The position numbers and the translations under genes are program-made. A stretch of DNA of 64,000 nucleotides from Periplaneta americana. Its lineage: Eukaryota > Arthropoda > Insecta > Blattodea > Blattidae. The notes beneath the pieces are model-generated. The model was not told where the DNA came from, ran no database searches, and saw only the letters and a program-made list of their open reading frames with translations. Below are positions 55,801 through 56,299 of the stretch, piece after piece (positions within the stretch are counted from its first letter, which is position 1; the number at the start of each line of letters is the position of its first letter). The stretch spans positions 126,356,914 to 126,420,913 of the forward strand of contig NC_091130.1 in the NCBI RefSeq assembly GCF_040183065.1. The letters run 5' to 3'.

Positions 55801-56299
55801 AATTCATTATTTTACAGGTCAAAGAAAGATCTAAAATCATCATCTTATTCTATTGAAAACGAGAAGCGCTCAGGGGCTTTCAGTATTAGGCTATATGAAA
55901 TGATAAAGTTCTATTTATATGCAACTGGCTTAGATATACCTACGGTACCTACTAAGTGGAGGAGAAAAGAAGACAAAAAGAGAGGATAGGCCTAATTTAA
56001 AAATGTATCCAAACATGTCTTAGGCTAGTCCTGTCATAACTTACAACAACAATGGAAAATGACAAATGTTCTTAGAAGTAAGAGCTCAATCAAATGTATG
56101 CAGTGTGTATTTCTAATTGAAAACTTACTGACAAAGTAGATATAAGTATTGTCTGTTGGTCCACTTGTCAATTTCTTATATTTAAAATAAATATACCAAC
56201 CTCCACCATCTTGGCCAACTCTGCAGGATCCACATCGGATATCTGTGAATCATCATCACTTGCAACTTGGTTTGCCAAGTCTCCATAGAAATTTGCCAT
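4390..56299 (-). CDS. FBF1: Fas-binding factor 1 homologue, 17 exons, 3' end outside window
   Basis: Spliced gene of 17 coding exons giving 1014 codons with no stop; every junction keeps phase. FBF1 is a distal-appendage/transition-fibre protein at the mother centriole that supports membrane docking and ciliary gating. Visible: acidic N-terminus ([19 protein letters not shown], residues 34-44), [12 protein letters not shown] (113-123), LDELLGK (269-275), LDDLLGK (289-295), WLG motifs at W190, W387 and W427, an SRRQSSRR patch (338-345), then glutamine/glutamate-rich coiled coil from about residue 480 to 1014. The order of these motifs follows human FBF1 (1133 aa), which suggests about 100 C-terminal residues remain beyond position 1. 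The start ATG (56297-56299, context GAAGAGATGG) is plausible, but an upstream coding exon cannot be excluded. Assignment is from memory of the family, not a search. Confidence 0.9.
4705..5029. other. Intron sequence without recognised features
   Basis: A/T-rich intron DNA between the last visible FBF1 exon and a LINE relic. Short open frames exist but show no family resemblance. Confidence 0.6.
5030..5385 (+). pseudogene. LINE RNase H relic
   Basis: The + strand translates, through stops and shifts, to a decayed RNase H region: [11 protein letters not shown] (first Asp motif), [13 protein letters not shown] (the Glu motif) and [12 protein letters not shown] in place of the usual xLSDSxAA. 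It resembles the better-preserved copy at 7983-8817. Dead fragment in an FBF1 intron. Confidence 0.7.
5386..6941. other. A/T-rich intron, (AT)n at about 5490-5528, no gene
   Basis: Contains a pure AT dinucleotide run and A/T-rich sequence. The near-identical words AAATCCGTTAC, CACATCCGTTAC and CACATCCATTAC occur at about 6102, 6281 and 6446, perhaps an unrecognised old repeat. No coding feature can be supported. Confidence 0.5.
6942..9060 (-). mobile_element. LINE fragment (family A), split by a younger copy at 7791-8817
   Basis: Minus-strand 5'-truncated LINE: 9060-8833 encodes the segment before RNase H ([15 protein letters not shown]...), and it resumes at 7790 through [36 protein letters not shown] and a C-terminal TGHDC-like Cys/His region, ending in a (CAA)n-type tail at 6942. 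The reading frame is broken and about 57 bp near 7195 is missing. The two parts are one copy: they abut at the duplicated 15-mer ATATTTAATAGAGTT (7776-7790 and 8818-8832). Confidence 0.85.
7791..8817 (+). mobile_element. Young LINE copy (family A) inserted into its own relative
   Basis: 5'-truncated LINE on the + strand, bounded by a perfect 15-bp target-site duplication and ending in a short (CAA)n tail. It contains an intact 280-codon frame from 7983 (ORF continues to 8825) with RNase H motifs [22 protein letters not shown] and [19 protein letters not shown] (catalytic D, E, D and the C-terminal D), followed by the Cys/His tail CPLCNS...SEHLKIC. The RNase H plus CCHC-like tail fits jockey/I/LOA-type LINEs; the clade is not fixed. 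The reverse transcriptase is missing. Confidence 0.9.
9061..9439. other. Intron sequence, no recognised feature
   Basis: Moderate-complexity sequence with no conserved frame that I recognise. Confidence 0.5.
9440..9645 (+). mobile_element. tRNA-derived SINE
   Basis: Pseudo-tRNA with a B-box-like GGGTTCAAATCCC at about 9491, then a body (ACTTGGTTGACGTTTTCCC..., AAAGCGTCGCAAAATAAA) shared with other copies in this window, e.g. 62725-62870, and an A-rich tail. Confidence 0.75.
9862..10145. mobile_element. Inverted-repeat element, ~280 bp
   Basis: Terminal inverted repeats of about 30 bp: ATTGAGGACCGTTTTTGCAA at the left matches, in reverse, ATTGAGAACCATTTTTGCAA at the right, followed by AACTTGCTAACTG on both arms. 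No coding capacity and no clear target duplication. Confidence 0.75.
10260..10400 (-). CDS. FBF1: FBF1 exon 16 (residues 863-909)
   Basis: Acceptor TTTTGTTACAG|AGC and donor GCAAAG|GTAAAC; 47 codons, phase 0 at both ends. Coiled coil starting [11 protein letters not shown] and ending TASPDIAK. A tRNA-related repeat lies about 20 bp upstream of the acceptor. Confidence 0.9.
10452..10705 (-). mobile_element. tRNA-related repeat next to FBF1 exon 16
   Basis: A 254-bp block flanked by 32-bp direct repeats differing at two positions (GCAAATCAAGCTTTC..., 10420-10451 and 10706-10737). It holds a tRNA-like sequence on the minus strand. The repeats could be an unusually long target duplication or part of the element. 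Confidence 0.55.
10484..10559 (-). tRNA. tRNA-like pseudogene, Asn-type GTT anticodon
   Basis: 76 nt folding as a cloverleaf: acceptor GTTCC/GGAAC, D stem GCTC/GAGC, perfect 5-bp anticodon stem TTGGT/ACCAA with loop ATGTTTA (T33, anticodon GTT) and T stem CCGGG/CCTGG. The T loop has TTT instead of TTC, which weakens the B box. Its place in a repeat suggests a SINE head rather than a working tRNA gene. Confidence 0.5.
10740..11352. other. Intron sequence, no recognised feature
   Basis: Contains an A-run near 10808 and a locally GC-rich patch (about 10850-10910). Nothing coding is recognised. Confidence 0.5.
11361..12122. mobile_element. Palindromic TTAA-flanked element, 762 bp
   Basis: Two arms of about 360 bp in inverted orientation around a centre near 11740, flanked by TTAA (11357-11360 and 12123-12126). 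Ends read GGGGAGTTGGTCATTATCGC and, on the other strand, GGGGAAATGGACGTTATCGC. TTAA duplication suggests a piggyBac-mobilised non-autonomous element, but the GGGG termini are not the usual piggyBac end. Arms are roughly 85-90% alike by eye. The + ORF in the left arm is not a gene. Confidence 0.85.
12127..12677. other. Intron sequence, no recognised feature
   Basis: Includes an A-run near 12187 and a 119-codon frame (12253-12612) of low-complexity, Lys-rich composition without family resemblance; not called as a gene. Confidence 0.45.
12800..12871 (-). tRNA. tRNA-like core, copy 1
   Basis: 72 nt with A box (TAGCTCAGTGGTAGAG) and a perfect B box (GGTTCGATTCC). Acceptor stem pairs 6 of 7, D stem 4 of 4, T stem 4 of 5. 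The anticodon stem has an A-A mismatch and C at position 33; the putative anticodon is GGA. A class I variable loop is wrong for Ser, so a functional tRNA is unlikely. Confidence 0.55.
13105..13176 (-). tRNA. tRNA-like core, copy 2
   Basis: Same as copy 1 except one transition in the D-loop side (GCGCTC versus GCACTC on the + strand). Same box A/B signals. Confidence 0.55.
13262..13333 (+). tRNA. tRNA-like core, copy 3 (inverted)
   Basis: Plus-strand copy of the same core with intact A and B boxes; reverse orientation to copies 1 and 2. Confidence 0.55.
13391..14391. other. Intron sequence, no recognised gene
   Basis: Mixed-composition sequence. The motif AGGTTCACTATA recurs three times (about 14226, 14249 with variation, 14310), perhaps the edge of an unrecognised repeat. 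No coding feature can be supported. Confidence 0.45.
14392..14624 (-). CDS. FBF1: FBF1 exon 15 (residues 785-862), GC donor
   Basis: Acceptor CGTAATAG|TG; donor CTACAG|GCAAGT, a GC donor in near-ideal context and the only non-GT donor in the gene. Phase fits both neighbours (2 + 77 codons). It encodes strongly charged coiled coil ([20 protein letters not shown]) resembling KMEARLNEQSRLLEQERWRV in human FBF1. Confidence 0.92.
14840..15935 (-). pseudogene. Retroelement ORF relic with KRPDG motif
   Basis: Minus-strand broken frames, with at least two shifts: 15926-15534, 15549-15025 and 15053-14850. They encode [17 protein letters not shown], a Cys/His cluster ([11 protein letters not shown]...HALSC), [11 protein letters not shown] and [16 protein letters not shown], then LDNSSFRQL and FGPWSL. 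I recognise this as the C-terminal part of a retrotransposon-type protein widespread in invertebrates. The RPDG...WD pattern after a zinc-binding cluster could be a restriction-like endonuclease, but this is inference. Confidence 0.65.
15988..16182. mobile_element. hAT-type MITE, 195 bp
   Basis: Ends CAGTGGCGTATACTGG and (other strand) CAGGGGCGTATTTTGCGG, followed on both arms by GGGCTACC-like sequence; flanked by a perfect 8-bp duplication GTCTGTAT (15980-15987 and 16183-16190). The 8-bp duplication and CAG-type termini indicate hAT. Non-coding. Confidence 0.88.
16190..16335 (-). pseudogene. Penelope-like element 3' relic
   Basis: Minus frame [20 protein letters not shown]...[15 protein letters not shown] parallels [16 protein letters not shown]...[12 protein letters not shown] of the better copy at 17807-18660: the very C-terminus of the GIY-YIG domain. 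The hAT-type MITE above is inserted at its downstream end. Confidence 0.6.
16336..17760. other. Intron sequence with short telomere-like tandem repeat
   Basis: Mostly unremarkable A/T-rich sequence; the exception is the tandem repeat at 16738-16848. No gene recognised. Confidence 0.5.
16738..16848. repeat. ~48-bp tandem repeat containing CCTAA telomere-type runs
   Basis: Three units of TAATACTACACACCTA..., two of which carry AACCTAACCTAACCT. CCTAA/TTAGG is the telomeric repeat of most insects. Only about 2.5 motif copies per unit are present, so it is an interstitial patch. Confidence 0.75.
17765..18660 (-). mobile_element. Penelope-like element, 5'-truncated, GIY-YIG domain
   Basis: Open frame from about 18657 to 17807 (minus): the end of the reverse transcriptase ([48 protein letters not shown]), a linker, then [29 protein letters not shown], a GIY-YIG nuclease with the zinc-ligand Cys-x2-Cys insert typical of Penelope elements. 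The conserved YIG and the downstream Arg and His are present. No stop interrupts the ~280 codons. A CTGATGA-stem motif follows in the 3' region. The catalytic RT part is missing. Confidence 0.88.
18869..19008 (-). CDS. FBF1: FBF1 exon 14 (residues 738-784)
   Basis: Acceptor TTATGCAG|G and donor CTAAAAG|GTACCA; phase 2 to phase 1, 140 bp. Coiled coil with [20 protein letters not shown] and [16 protein letters not shown], comparable to the SLHELSSR...QRDEQLRALQERL region of the vertebrate protein. Confidence 0.9.
19775..20345 (-). pseudogene. LINE 3' ORF relic (RNase H C-terminus and Cys/His tail)
   Basis: Minus-strand frames with one shift near 20040: [15 protein letters not shown] (end of RNase H), ...[12 protein letters not shown] | [33 protein letters not shown], the usual CxxC...H...C tail. 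Part of its 3' region (CAATCTT...CAGCTTTTTGCTGACAAC) is tandemly duplicated at 19665-19750 and occurs again at 51856-52020. Confidence 0.75.
20355..20475 (+). pseudogene. Short relic of an unnamed transposon family (with 49420-49900)
   Basis: Frame [26 protein letters not shown] matches [20 protein letters not shown] in the longer relic near 49430. Both belong to a repeated insect protein family whose name I cannot give with certainty. Confidence 0.55.
21135..21772 (+). mobile_element. Internally deleted LINE: 5'-UTR-like block joined to family A tail
   Basis: 21688-21772 is the exact 3' end of LINE family A ([16 protein letters not shown] codons, then (CAA)n). It is joined to a ~550-bp GC-richer block that I take to be a LINE 5' leader (CCATTAGAGCATTCGAGGCC). 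The joining is seen; the identity of the leader is inference. Confidence 0.5.
21813..21990 (+). mobile_element. SINE, 3' two-thirds
   Basis: Body GATTACTTGGTTGGGTTTTTTCCGAGG, CAGGTAATCTATGACGAATTC, CGCCAAATACCATTTCGCTATCACCAATCCCA, and an A-rich end. The same body occurs at 34604-34858, 54225-54486 and 57049-57296 in the opposite orientation and at 39008-39230. Confidence 0.85.
21991..23018. other. Intron sequence with a ~60-bp local duplication
   Basis: The segment TGTCTTTTTCATGAATTACTAAGTATTTAATTAAATATCCTGTGAAGATCATAG appears at about 22610-22664 and again at 22690-22744, a local tandem copy. Shorter duplications (TTTTGCTTGTTATTTTTTAATTC, about 22862 and 22918) follow. No gene recognised. 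Confidence 0.6.
23074..23279 (-). CDS. FBF1: FBF1 exon 13 (residues 670-737)
   Basis: Acceptor AATGTTACAG|GAA and donor ATTCCAG|GTATGT; 68 codons plus two bases. It encodes Q/E/H-rich coiled coil including [20 protein letters not shown], resembling RLAAIAQEKDQEMERLRELQ of human FBF1. An inverted-repeat element ends 11 bp upstream of the acceptor, leaving almost no pyrimidine tract. Confidence 0.92.
23291..24042. mobile_element. Harbinger-like inverted-repeat element, 752 bp
   Basis: Ends AGGTACGGTCACACGTCGC and (other strand) AGGTACAGTCACGTAAGAC; flanked by TTA on both sides (23288-23290, 24043-24045), a 3-bp duplication typical of PIF/Harbinger. Several internal repeats of CTACTTTTGCAGC and CGTGTGTGAACA occur on both arms. 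No transposase. Its left end is 11 bp from the acceptor of FBF1 exon 13. Confidence 0.82.
24360..25265 (+). mobile_element. CR1/Crack-like LINE 3' end with (ATT)n tail
   Basis: Frames encode [30 protein letters not shown] and then 24474-24857: [47 protein letters not shown], the C-terminal pattern of CR1/Daphne/Crack-type reverse transcriptases. A ~300-bp 3' UTR ending GGCCTTAACTTCGCCAGAATAAAT leads into an ATT microsatellite (25180-25265). One frameshift near 24470. Confidence 0.8.
25350..25675 (-). mobile_element. SINE, second family
   Basis: Minus-oriented copy whose 3' end is CCATGGCGCCACAGCCCATG on the + strand; a copy of the element at 39599-39950 and of the fragment at 30664-30755. 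Pseudo-tRNA head with B-box-like sequence GGTTTCGAACTAGC near 25608. Confidence 0.82.
25712..25820 (-). CDS. FBF1: FBF1 exon 12 (residues 633-669)
   Basis: Acceptor TTTATAG|G (the first base completes the split Lys codon) and donor ATACAG|GTATGT; 36 full codons. It encodes [20 protein letters not shown], aligning with IKVLETSYQQREERLRRE in human FBF1, a strong match. An ATA-triplet microsatellite directly precedes the acceptor. Confidence 0.93.
25827..25875. repeat. (ATA)n microsatellite in the 160-bp FBF1 intron
   Basis: About 16 ATA triplets lie just 6 bp from the acceptor of FBF1 exon 12. On the sense strand they read TTA repeats and act as the region upstream of the AG. Confidence 0.9.
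25981..26087 (-). CDS. FBF1: FBF1 exon 11 (residues 598-632)
   Basis: Acceptor TTTCTCAG|GGT and donor TATAA|GTAAGT; phase 0 to phase 2, 107 bp. Coiled-coil segment whose [12 protein letters not shown] resembles QADLELIESAHR in human FBF1. The next intron is only 160 bp, the shortest in the gene. Confidence 0.9.
26252..26848 (+). mobile_element. pogo/Tigger-like relic
   Basis: Right end GGGGTTCTACTGTA resembles Tigger termini (TACAGTAGAACC on the other strand). The body contains decayed copies of TTTAACGTT and a + frame with [20 protein letters not shown], like the N-terminal helix-turn-helix of pogo-type transposases. The left boundary is uncertain. Confidence 0.6.
26975..27475 (+). pseudogene. 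LINE RNase H and Cys/His-tail relic
   Basis: Frame [25 protein letters not shown], ...[32 protein letters not shown] then a stop; continues in frame as NHLQHCPA. Divergent relative of family A with a decayed CAA tail at 27465. Confidence 0.78.
27614..28620 (-). mobile_element. Non-autonomous Helitron, 1007 bp, both ends present
   Basis: On the minus strand it starts TCTATACTAATAATAAATC and ends GCGGAGCGCACGGGTACAG then CTAG, inserted between A and T. A GCGC-AGCGGA-GCGC hairpin precedes the CTAG terminus by about 11 bp. TC start, CTRR end, subterminal hairpin and A/T target are the Helitron signature. Internal: a (CAGA)n tract near 28450. No Rep/helicase, so it moves by borrowed enzymes. Confidence 0.88.
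28621..29458. other. Intron sequence, no recognised feature
   Basis: Upstream of the FBF1 exon 10 donor. No coding frame or repeat recognised. Confidence 0.5.
29459..29572 (-). CDS. FBF1: FBF1 exon 10 (residues 560-597), non-helical linker
   Basis: Acceptor TTTTATAG|TTG and donor AAAGAG|GTATGT; 38 codons, phase 0 at both ends. It encodes a Pro/Val/Ser-rich linker ([20 protein letters not shown]) that breaks the coiled coil, ending DDKE. Identity rests on position, phase and clean splice sites. Confidence 0.8.
30217..30996. mobile_element. hAT-type element, 780 bp
   Basis: Ends TAGGGCTAGGGTTTTGATGA and (other strand) TAGGGCTAAGATTTTGATGA; perfect 8-bp duplication ATCATAAT (30209-30216, 30997-31004). 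Interior is A/T rich with repeated GGGCATTTTT words on both strands; no transposase frame. A second-family SINE fragment is nested at 30664-30755. Confidence 0.88.
30664..30755 (-). mobile_element. SINE fragment (second family) inside the hAT-type element
   Basis: CCATGGTGCTACAGCCCATG, CTGACCTCACGTCCACATGC and GAGGTGAACGATCATAC match the 3' parts of copies at 25350-25675 and 39599-39950. Confidence 0.82.
31005..31944. other. Intron sequence, no recognised feature
   Basis: A/T rich with several homopolymer runs. The + frame at 31727-32068 runs into a SINE and is not a gene. Confidence 0.5.
31945..32245 (-). mobile_element. tRNA-derived SINE, third type
   Basis: Minus-oriented: pseudo-tRNA with B box GGTTCGATTCCCGG (near 32190) reads into GGAATTTTTCCTTAAAGGGG, TGTAACTCCGCCTTCCAGGC and GCCCCAACCTCAGAAGTGGG. 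Head and body are distinct from the other two SINE groups here. Confidence 0.75.
32250..32355. mobile_element. Fragment of the Helitron family
   Basis: ATACAGAATAGCCCATCAAG through AACATTATAGCATTA is about 90% identical by eye to 27841-27950 inside the complete Helitron, in the same orientation. Confidence 0.78.
32449..32673 (-). mobile_element. SINE with 12-bp target duplication
   Basis: Minus-oriented element with pseudo-tRNA end (GGTTCGAT-like CGAGATCGAACCTGC near 32608) and 3' end TTATTTAACGACGCTC on the + strand. Flanked by TTGCTAATGTAA at about 32437-32448 and 32674-32685. Confidence 0.82.
32732..32790. repeat. (GATT)n microsatellite
   Basis: About 14 GATT units with a few changes. 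Confidence 0.9.
32961..33235 (-). CDS. FBF1: FBF1 exon 9 (residues 468-559), coiled coil begins
   Basis: Acceptor TTTGTTAG|CA and donor ATACAG|GTATTA; starts after a split codon and ends phase 0, 275 bp. It encodes a Gly/Ser-rich lead, then a long Gln/Glu/Arg-rich helix ([20 protein letters not shown]) with heptad-like leucines: the start of the coiled-coil half. Confidence 0.92.
33359..33542. mobile_element. Partial inverted-repeat element end
   Basis: GGCTGGTCCACAATAAACCG followed by tandem AACGRGAACGG-like words. The same terminus appears inverted at about 36990-37055, so these are two partial copies of one family or a rearranged element. Confidence 0.55.
33543..34141. mobile_element. Inverted-repeat element, ~600 bp
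   Basis: Left TACTGGGTGTTCATTTCAAA and right (other strand) TACTGGGTGTTCAGTTCAAA, followed by GTGTGTC / ATGTGTC. No coding capacity; target duplication not clear. Confidence 0.75.
34604..34858 (-). mobile_element. SINE, first family, with target duplication
   Basis: Pseudo-tRNA B box in CCGGGAATCGAACCCGG near 34793, body AACTTGCCCCAACC / TTGAGGGAAAACCCC, 3' end TAGGTTATTTTACGACACTT. Flanked by ACAAAATTCTT (left) and ACAAAACTCTT (right), one mismatch. Confidence 0.85.
34860..35985. other. Intron sequence, no recognised feature
   Basis: A/T-rich sequence with A-runs (about 35505). No coding frame or repeat recognised. Confidence 0.5.
35989..36803. mobile_element. pogo/Tigger-like non-autonomous element
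   Basis: Left CAGTAGAACTTGGTTATAGC and right (other strand) TAGTAAAACTTGGTTATAAC, then GACCTCA / GACATCC. A/T-rich interior with no intact transposase. CAGTARAAC ends are typical of Tigger elements. Confidence 0.75.
36990..37055. mobile_element. Second terminus of the GGCTGGTCCACAATAAA family
   Basis: TTCACGTTCCCAGTTTATTG then TGGACCAGCC, the reverse complement of the start of the element at 33359. Confidence 0.55.
37218..37407 (-). CDS. FBF1: FBF1 exon 8 (residues 405-467), third WLG motif
   Basis: Acceptor TTACTAG|GCT and donor CATTGA|GTGAGT; phase 0 to phase 1, 190 bp. It encodes [23 protein letters not shown] (W427) and a proline/alanine-rich linker before the coiled coil. The WLG motif sits where human FBF1 has EDWLSHALS. 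Confidence 0.92.
37684..38900 (-). mobile_element. LINE copy, family A, with inserted repeat
   Basis: Minus strand from [20 protein letters not shown] (38870 region) through RNase H ([19 protein letters not shown]) to the Cys/His tail and the CAA-type end at 37684. Frame broken by several stops and shifts and by a ~118-bp insertion at 37993-38111. Confidence 0.85.
37993..38111 (-). mobile_element. Short insertion with (GAA)n tail inside the LINE
   Basis: Splits the LINE between GAGATTGT (about 37982-37989) and GAGATTGT (about 38101-38108), an 8-bp duplication. Carries GTTAGCGGCCGGGAGAG, GGACCCGACGCTGCAAGG and a GAA repeat. Source element not recognised. Confidence 0.65.
39008..39230 (+). mobile_element. 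SINE, first family
   Basis: Pseudo-tRNA with GGGTTCGAATCCC at about 39048, then TTATCTGGCTGAAGTTTTTCC and CGCCAAATACCATCGACACT. Diverged from the other copies. Confidence 0.78.
39265..40530 (-). pseudogene. RTE-type LINE relic, split by a SINE, with an inverted end
   Basis: Minus strand 40530-39951 and 39598-39373 encode the decayed RT end ([23 protein letters not shown]) and the C-terminal [20 protein letters not shown] / [14 protein letters not shown] second-family SINE (39599-39950) interrupts it. A short block at 39279-39362 carries [20 protein letters not shown] on the + strand, i.e. an inverted duplicate of 39952-40035. Confidence 0.8.
39599..39950 (+). mobile_element. SINE, second family, near full length with (ATT)n tail
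   Basis: Pseudo-tRNA with GGTTCGAGTCCTC at about 39661, body GGGACCGTTGCCCACCCAGC, 3' end CTGTAGCACCACGGATT then ATT repeats. Inserted in the RTE relic with loss of about 40 bp compared with the copy at 45355-46212. Confidence 0.87.
40708..40968 (-). CDS. FBF1: FBF1 exon 7 (residues 318-404), second WLG motif
   Basis: Acceptor TCTAATAG|GTT and donor GCTCCA|GTAAGA; 87 codons, phase 0 at both ends. It carries FGSYSPSV, the Arg/Ser patch SRRQSSRR, proline/serine-rich sequence (possible phosphorylation region) and TADWLGISD with W387, matching GADWLGLKD of the vertebrate protein. Confidence 0.92.
41345..41448 (-). mobile_element. Possible tRNA-derived SINE head
   Basis: Minus strand CAGTGGTTTAGCAGGTATAA...GATTCAAACCCAGTTGAGG resembles a decayed tRNA (A box GGTTTAGCAGG, B box GATTCAAACCC). 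No clear body. Confidence 0.4.
41510..41616 (-). CDS. FBF1: FBF1 exon 6 (residues 282-317), LDDLLGK motif
   Basis: Acceptor CTAATAG|AC and donor TCACAG|GTAATG; starts after a split codon and ends phase 0, 107 bp. It encodes [16 protein letters not shown], a second copy of the LD(D/E)LLGK motif seen in exon 5, followed by a basic, disordered segment. Confidence 0.9.
41650..42600. other. Intron sequence, no recognised feature
   Basis: A GC-richer block at about 42215-42590 (CACTCTTATTTCCGGCAGCC to GAGGAGGAGTCACACTGGG) stands out from the A/T-rich surroundings and may be an old insertion. No frame is recognised. Confidence 0.4.
42655..42888 (+). repeat. Purine-rich degenerate tandem repeat
   Basis: About 230 bp of almost pure A/G (plus C in ACAAGG), built from degenerate ~10-13 bp units around ACAAGGAGAATACAAGG. 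The minus-strand frames of Phe/Leu/Ser/Pro come from this repeat. Confidence 0.85.
43112..43306 (-). CDS. FBF1: FBF1 exon 5 (residues 217-281), LDELLGK motif
   Basis: Acceptor CTTTAG|TT and donor TGAAG|GTAATG; phase 1 to phase 1, 195 bp. It contains a basic patch, a GGGDDDDGG acidic run, DLLAGMGF and [18 protein letters not shown] plus LDELLGK match the order DIMATLGF...STLDELLGR in human FBF1, one of the strongest links to the family. Confidence 0.93.
43627..44232. mobile_element. TAA-flanked inverted-repeat element, 606 bp, with mariner remnant
   Basis: Arms of over 100 bp: CAAGCAAACATTCTGATGGG then GGCAGATAAA at both ends, flanked by TAA (43624-43626, 44233-44235), as in PIF/Harbinger. 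The arms are about 85-90% alike by eye. The centre (about 43740-44030) holds another element, see next entry. Confidence 0.82.
43735..44030 (-). pseudogene. mariner transposase C-terminal remnant
   Basis: Minus strand, with frame changes, gives [25 protein letters not shown] and NSSGGYVYK, the pattern at the end of mariner transposases (…ADFY..GI.KL…GGDYVEK). The + strand word GAGGCCGTCCAGAAAGTGAT at 43740 resembles a mariner terminal repeat. Nested inside the TAA-flanked element. Confidence 0.55.
44430..45215 (+). pseudogene. LINE RNase H and Cys/His-tail relic
   Basis: Frames, with many stops: [43 protein letters not shown] (44745-44820), and [30 protein letters not shown]. Old, diverged relative of family A. 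Confidence 0.78.
45355..46212 (-). mobile_element. RTE-type LINE, 3' part of reverse transcriptase
   Basis: Two minus frames, 46209-45757 and 45747-45388, separated by a stop/shift. First: [14 protein letters not shown] (catalytic YADD), [40 protein letters not shown]. Second: [40 protein letters not shown]. This order is typical of RTE-like LINEs in insects. 5' part missing; inactive. Confidence 0.88.
46213..46699. other. Intron sequence, no recognised feature
   Basis: No frame or repeat recognised between the RTE-type copy and the Penelope-like element. Confidence 0.5.
46700..47758 (-). mobile_element. Penelope-like element, 5'-truncated, GIY-YIG domain and 3' region
   Basis: Minus strand from [29 protein letters not shown] (end of RT) at 47758 through [12 protein letters not shown] to [29 protein letters not shown] (GIY-YIG with Cys-x2-Cys), then a frameshift near 47000 and [20 protein letters not shown]. 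The 3' region contains a hammerhead-like fold. It differs clearly from the copy at 17765-18660 (a separate subfamily). Confidence 0.88.
46721..46764 (-). ncRNA. Hammerhead-ribozyme-like motif
   Basis: Minus strand reads GGCT-CTGAGGA-T-GGTG-TGAAGAAG-CACC-GAAA-CAGCTG-TA-AGCC: stem I GGCT/AGCC, core CUGANGA, stem II GGTG/CACC, GAAA, a self-complementary CAGCTG where stem III should be, and UA at the cleavage position. Penelope-like elements are known to carry hammerheads with very short stem III that may work as dimers. One extra T beside stem II is non-canonical. Confidence 0.6.
47813..48139 (-). CDS. FBF1: FBF1 exon 4 (residues 108-216), first WLG motif
   Basis: Acceptor TTATCCAG|AT and donor CATG|GTAGTT; phase 1 at both ends, 327 bp. 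It encodes [18 protein letters not shown], comparable to the EDPLRGLLSYDEG block of human FBF1, then a Lys/Glu-rich linker and [10 protein letters not shown] with W190. A Penelope-like element starts only about 55 bp past its donor. Confidence 0.92.
48392..49238. mobile_element. TTAA-flanked element, 847 bp
   Basis: Ends GGGGAGACTCCACTGAAAA and (other strand) GGGGACACTCCACTAAAAA with TTAA on both sides (48388-48391, 49239-49242). A/T-rich non-coding interior. Different sequence from the TTAA element at 11361-12122, but the same GGGGA start. Confidence 0.85.
49420..49900 (+). pseudogene. Relic of an unnamed insect transposon-associated protein
   Basis: Frame 1: [20 protein letters not shown]...[12 protein letters not shown]; frameshift near 49590; then [53 protein letters not shown], an in-frame TGA at 49790-49792, and [21 protein letters not shown] know this pattern from multi-copy insect proteins of unknown function, probably transposon derived. 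Dead copy. Confidence 0.65.
49901..51490. other. Intron sequence, no recognised feature
   Basis: A/T rich; words such as AAAATGCCTAAA recur around 50720-50870, recalling the interior of the hAT-type element at 30217. No gene recognised. Confidence 0.45.
51495..51845 (+). pseudogene. LINE reverse transcriptase 3' relic
   Basis: Frame [51 protein letters not shown] and VSDQYWTR resembles the C-terminus of endonuclease/reverse-transcriptase LINEs (…LYGSETWTLTKTDERRI…). Several stops. Confidence 0.6.
51856..52020 (-). repeat. Copy of LINE 3' region from 19725-19882
   Basis: CAATCTTCCTAATGTATCCAG...GCCAGAGTTGGGGTGTAGTC is nearly identical to the 3' part of the LINE relic at 19775-20345, same orientation. 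Confidence 0.82.
52205..52490. repeat. TAAA/TAAG degenerate tetranucleotide tract
   Basis: About 285 bp of AAAT/AAGT units with occasional C. The minus-strand frame of Tyr/Leu/Phe/Ile is produced by the repeat. Confidence 0.9.
52650..52835. repeat. ATATGAT tract with 50-bp duplication
   Basis: Repeats of ATATGAT/ACAATATGATA; the block ATTTGATATAGGCCTAATTATGATATGAT is duplicated at about 52709 and 52751. Confidence 0.85.
52914..53043 (-). CDS. FBF1: FBF1 exon 3 (residues 65-107)
   Basis: Acceptor TTCTGTAG|ACT and donor TTGGAG|GTGAGC; 43 codons plus one base (phase 1). It encodes a charged, disordered segment with a cluster of lysines and serines ending KKNVDFG. Only 432 bp of intron separates it from exon 2. 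Confidence 0.87.
53350..53412. repeat. (GT)n-rich tract
   Basis: Imperfect GT repeat just downstream (in gene sense) of the FBF1 exon 2 donor. Confidence 0.85.
53476..53568 (-). CDS. FBF1: FBF1 exon 2 (residues 34-64)
   Basis: Acceptor CTTTTAG|GATG and donor TTAAAA|GTAAGT give 31 codons, phase 0 at both ends. It encodes [17 protein letters not shown] followed by a basic, Ser/Thr-rich stretch. [11 protein letters not shown] aligns with the DLDGMDADILG block of human FBF1. Confidence 0.88.
53745..53935 (-). pseudogene. DDE transposase C-terminal relic
   Basis: Minus frame [10 protein letters not shown]...[20 protein letters not shown] resembles the end of Tc1/mariner-group or related DDE transposases (…RRCQACLEEGGRHFQHLL). 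No other part is visible. Confidence 0.45.
53955..54180 (+). pseudogene. LINE reverse transcriptase C-terminal relic
   Basis: Frame [35 protein letters not shown] matches the W-GH-RM…GRRxRGRPxxxW tail of endonuclease/RT LINEs. Short and broken. Confidence 0.65.
54225..54486 (-). mobile_element. SINE, first family, with target duplication
   Basis: Minus-oriented full copy: pseudo-tRNA GTAGCTCAGTCGGTTAAGGC and B box GGGTTCGATTCCCGC, body CCTGGTTGGGTTTTTTCCGAGG, 3' end GACGCTAAATAACC...GCGTCGTTAAATAACC. Flanked by CTTTCAATGTTT at about 54212-54223 and 54487-54498. Confidence 0.9.
54890..56200. other. First FBF1 intron, no gene; possible SINE at 55195-55337
   Basis: TTGGTTGTCTGAGTGATACC...GAGGTTCAAACCTG followed by an A-run at 55322 resembles a small tRNA-derived SINE. 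The rest is unrecognised. Confidence 0.45.
56201..56299 (-). CDS. FBF1: FBF1 coding exon 1 (residues 1-33)
   Basis: Begins at the first in-frame ATG with A at -3 and G at +4, and ends MVE|GTTGGT, phase 0. It encodes an acidic segment with [11 protein letters not shown], resembling the conserved SGISEADPQ region of vertebrate FBF1. In-frame sequence continues upstream of the ATG for about 17 codons. AG dinucleotides there (AAAAG|TATTCAG|TCATG) could be an acceptor, so this may instead be an internal exon with an unseen first coding exon. Confidence 0.75.
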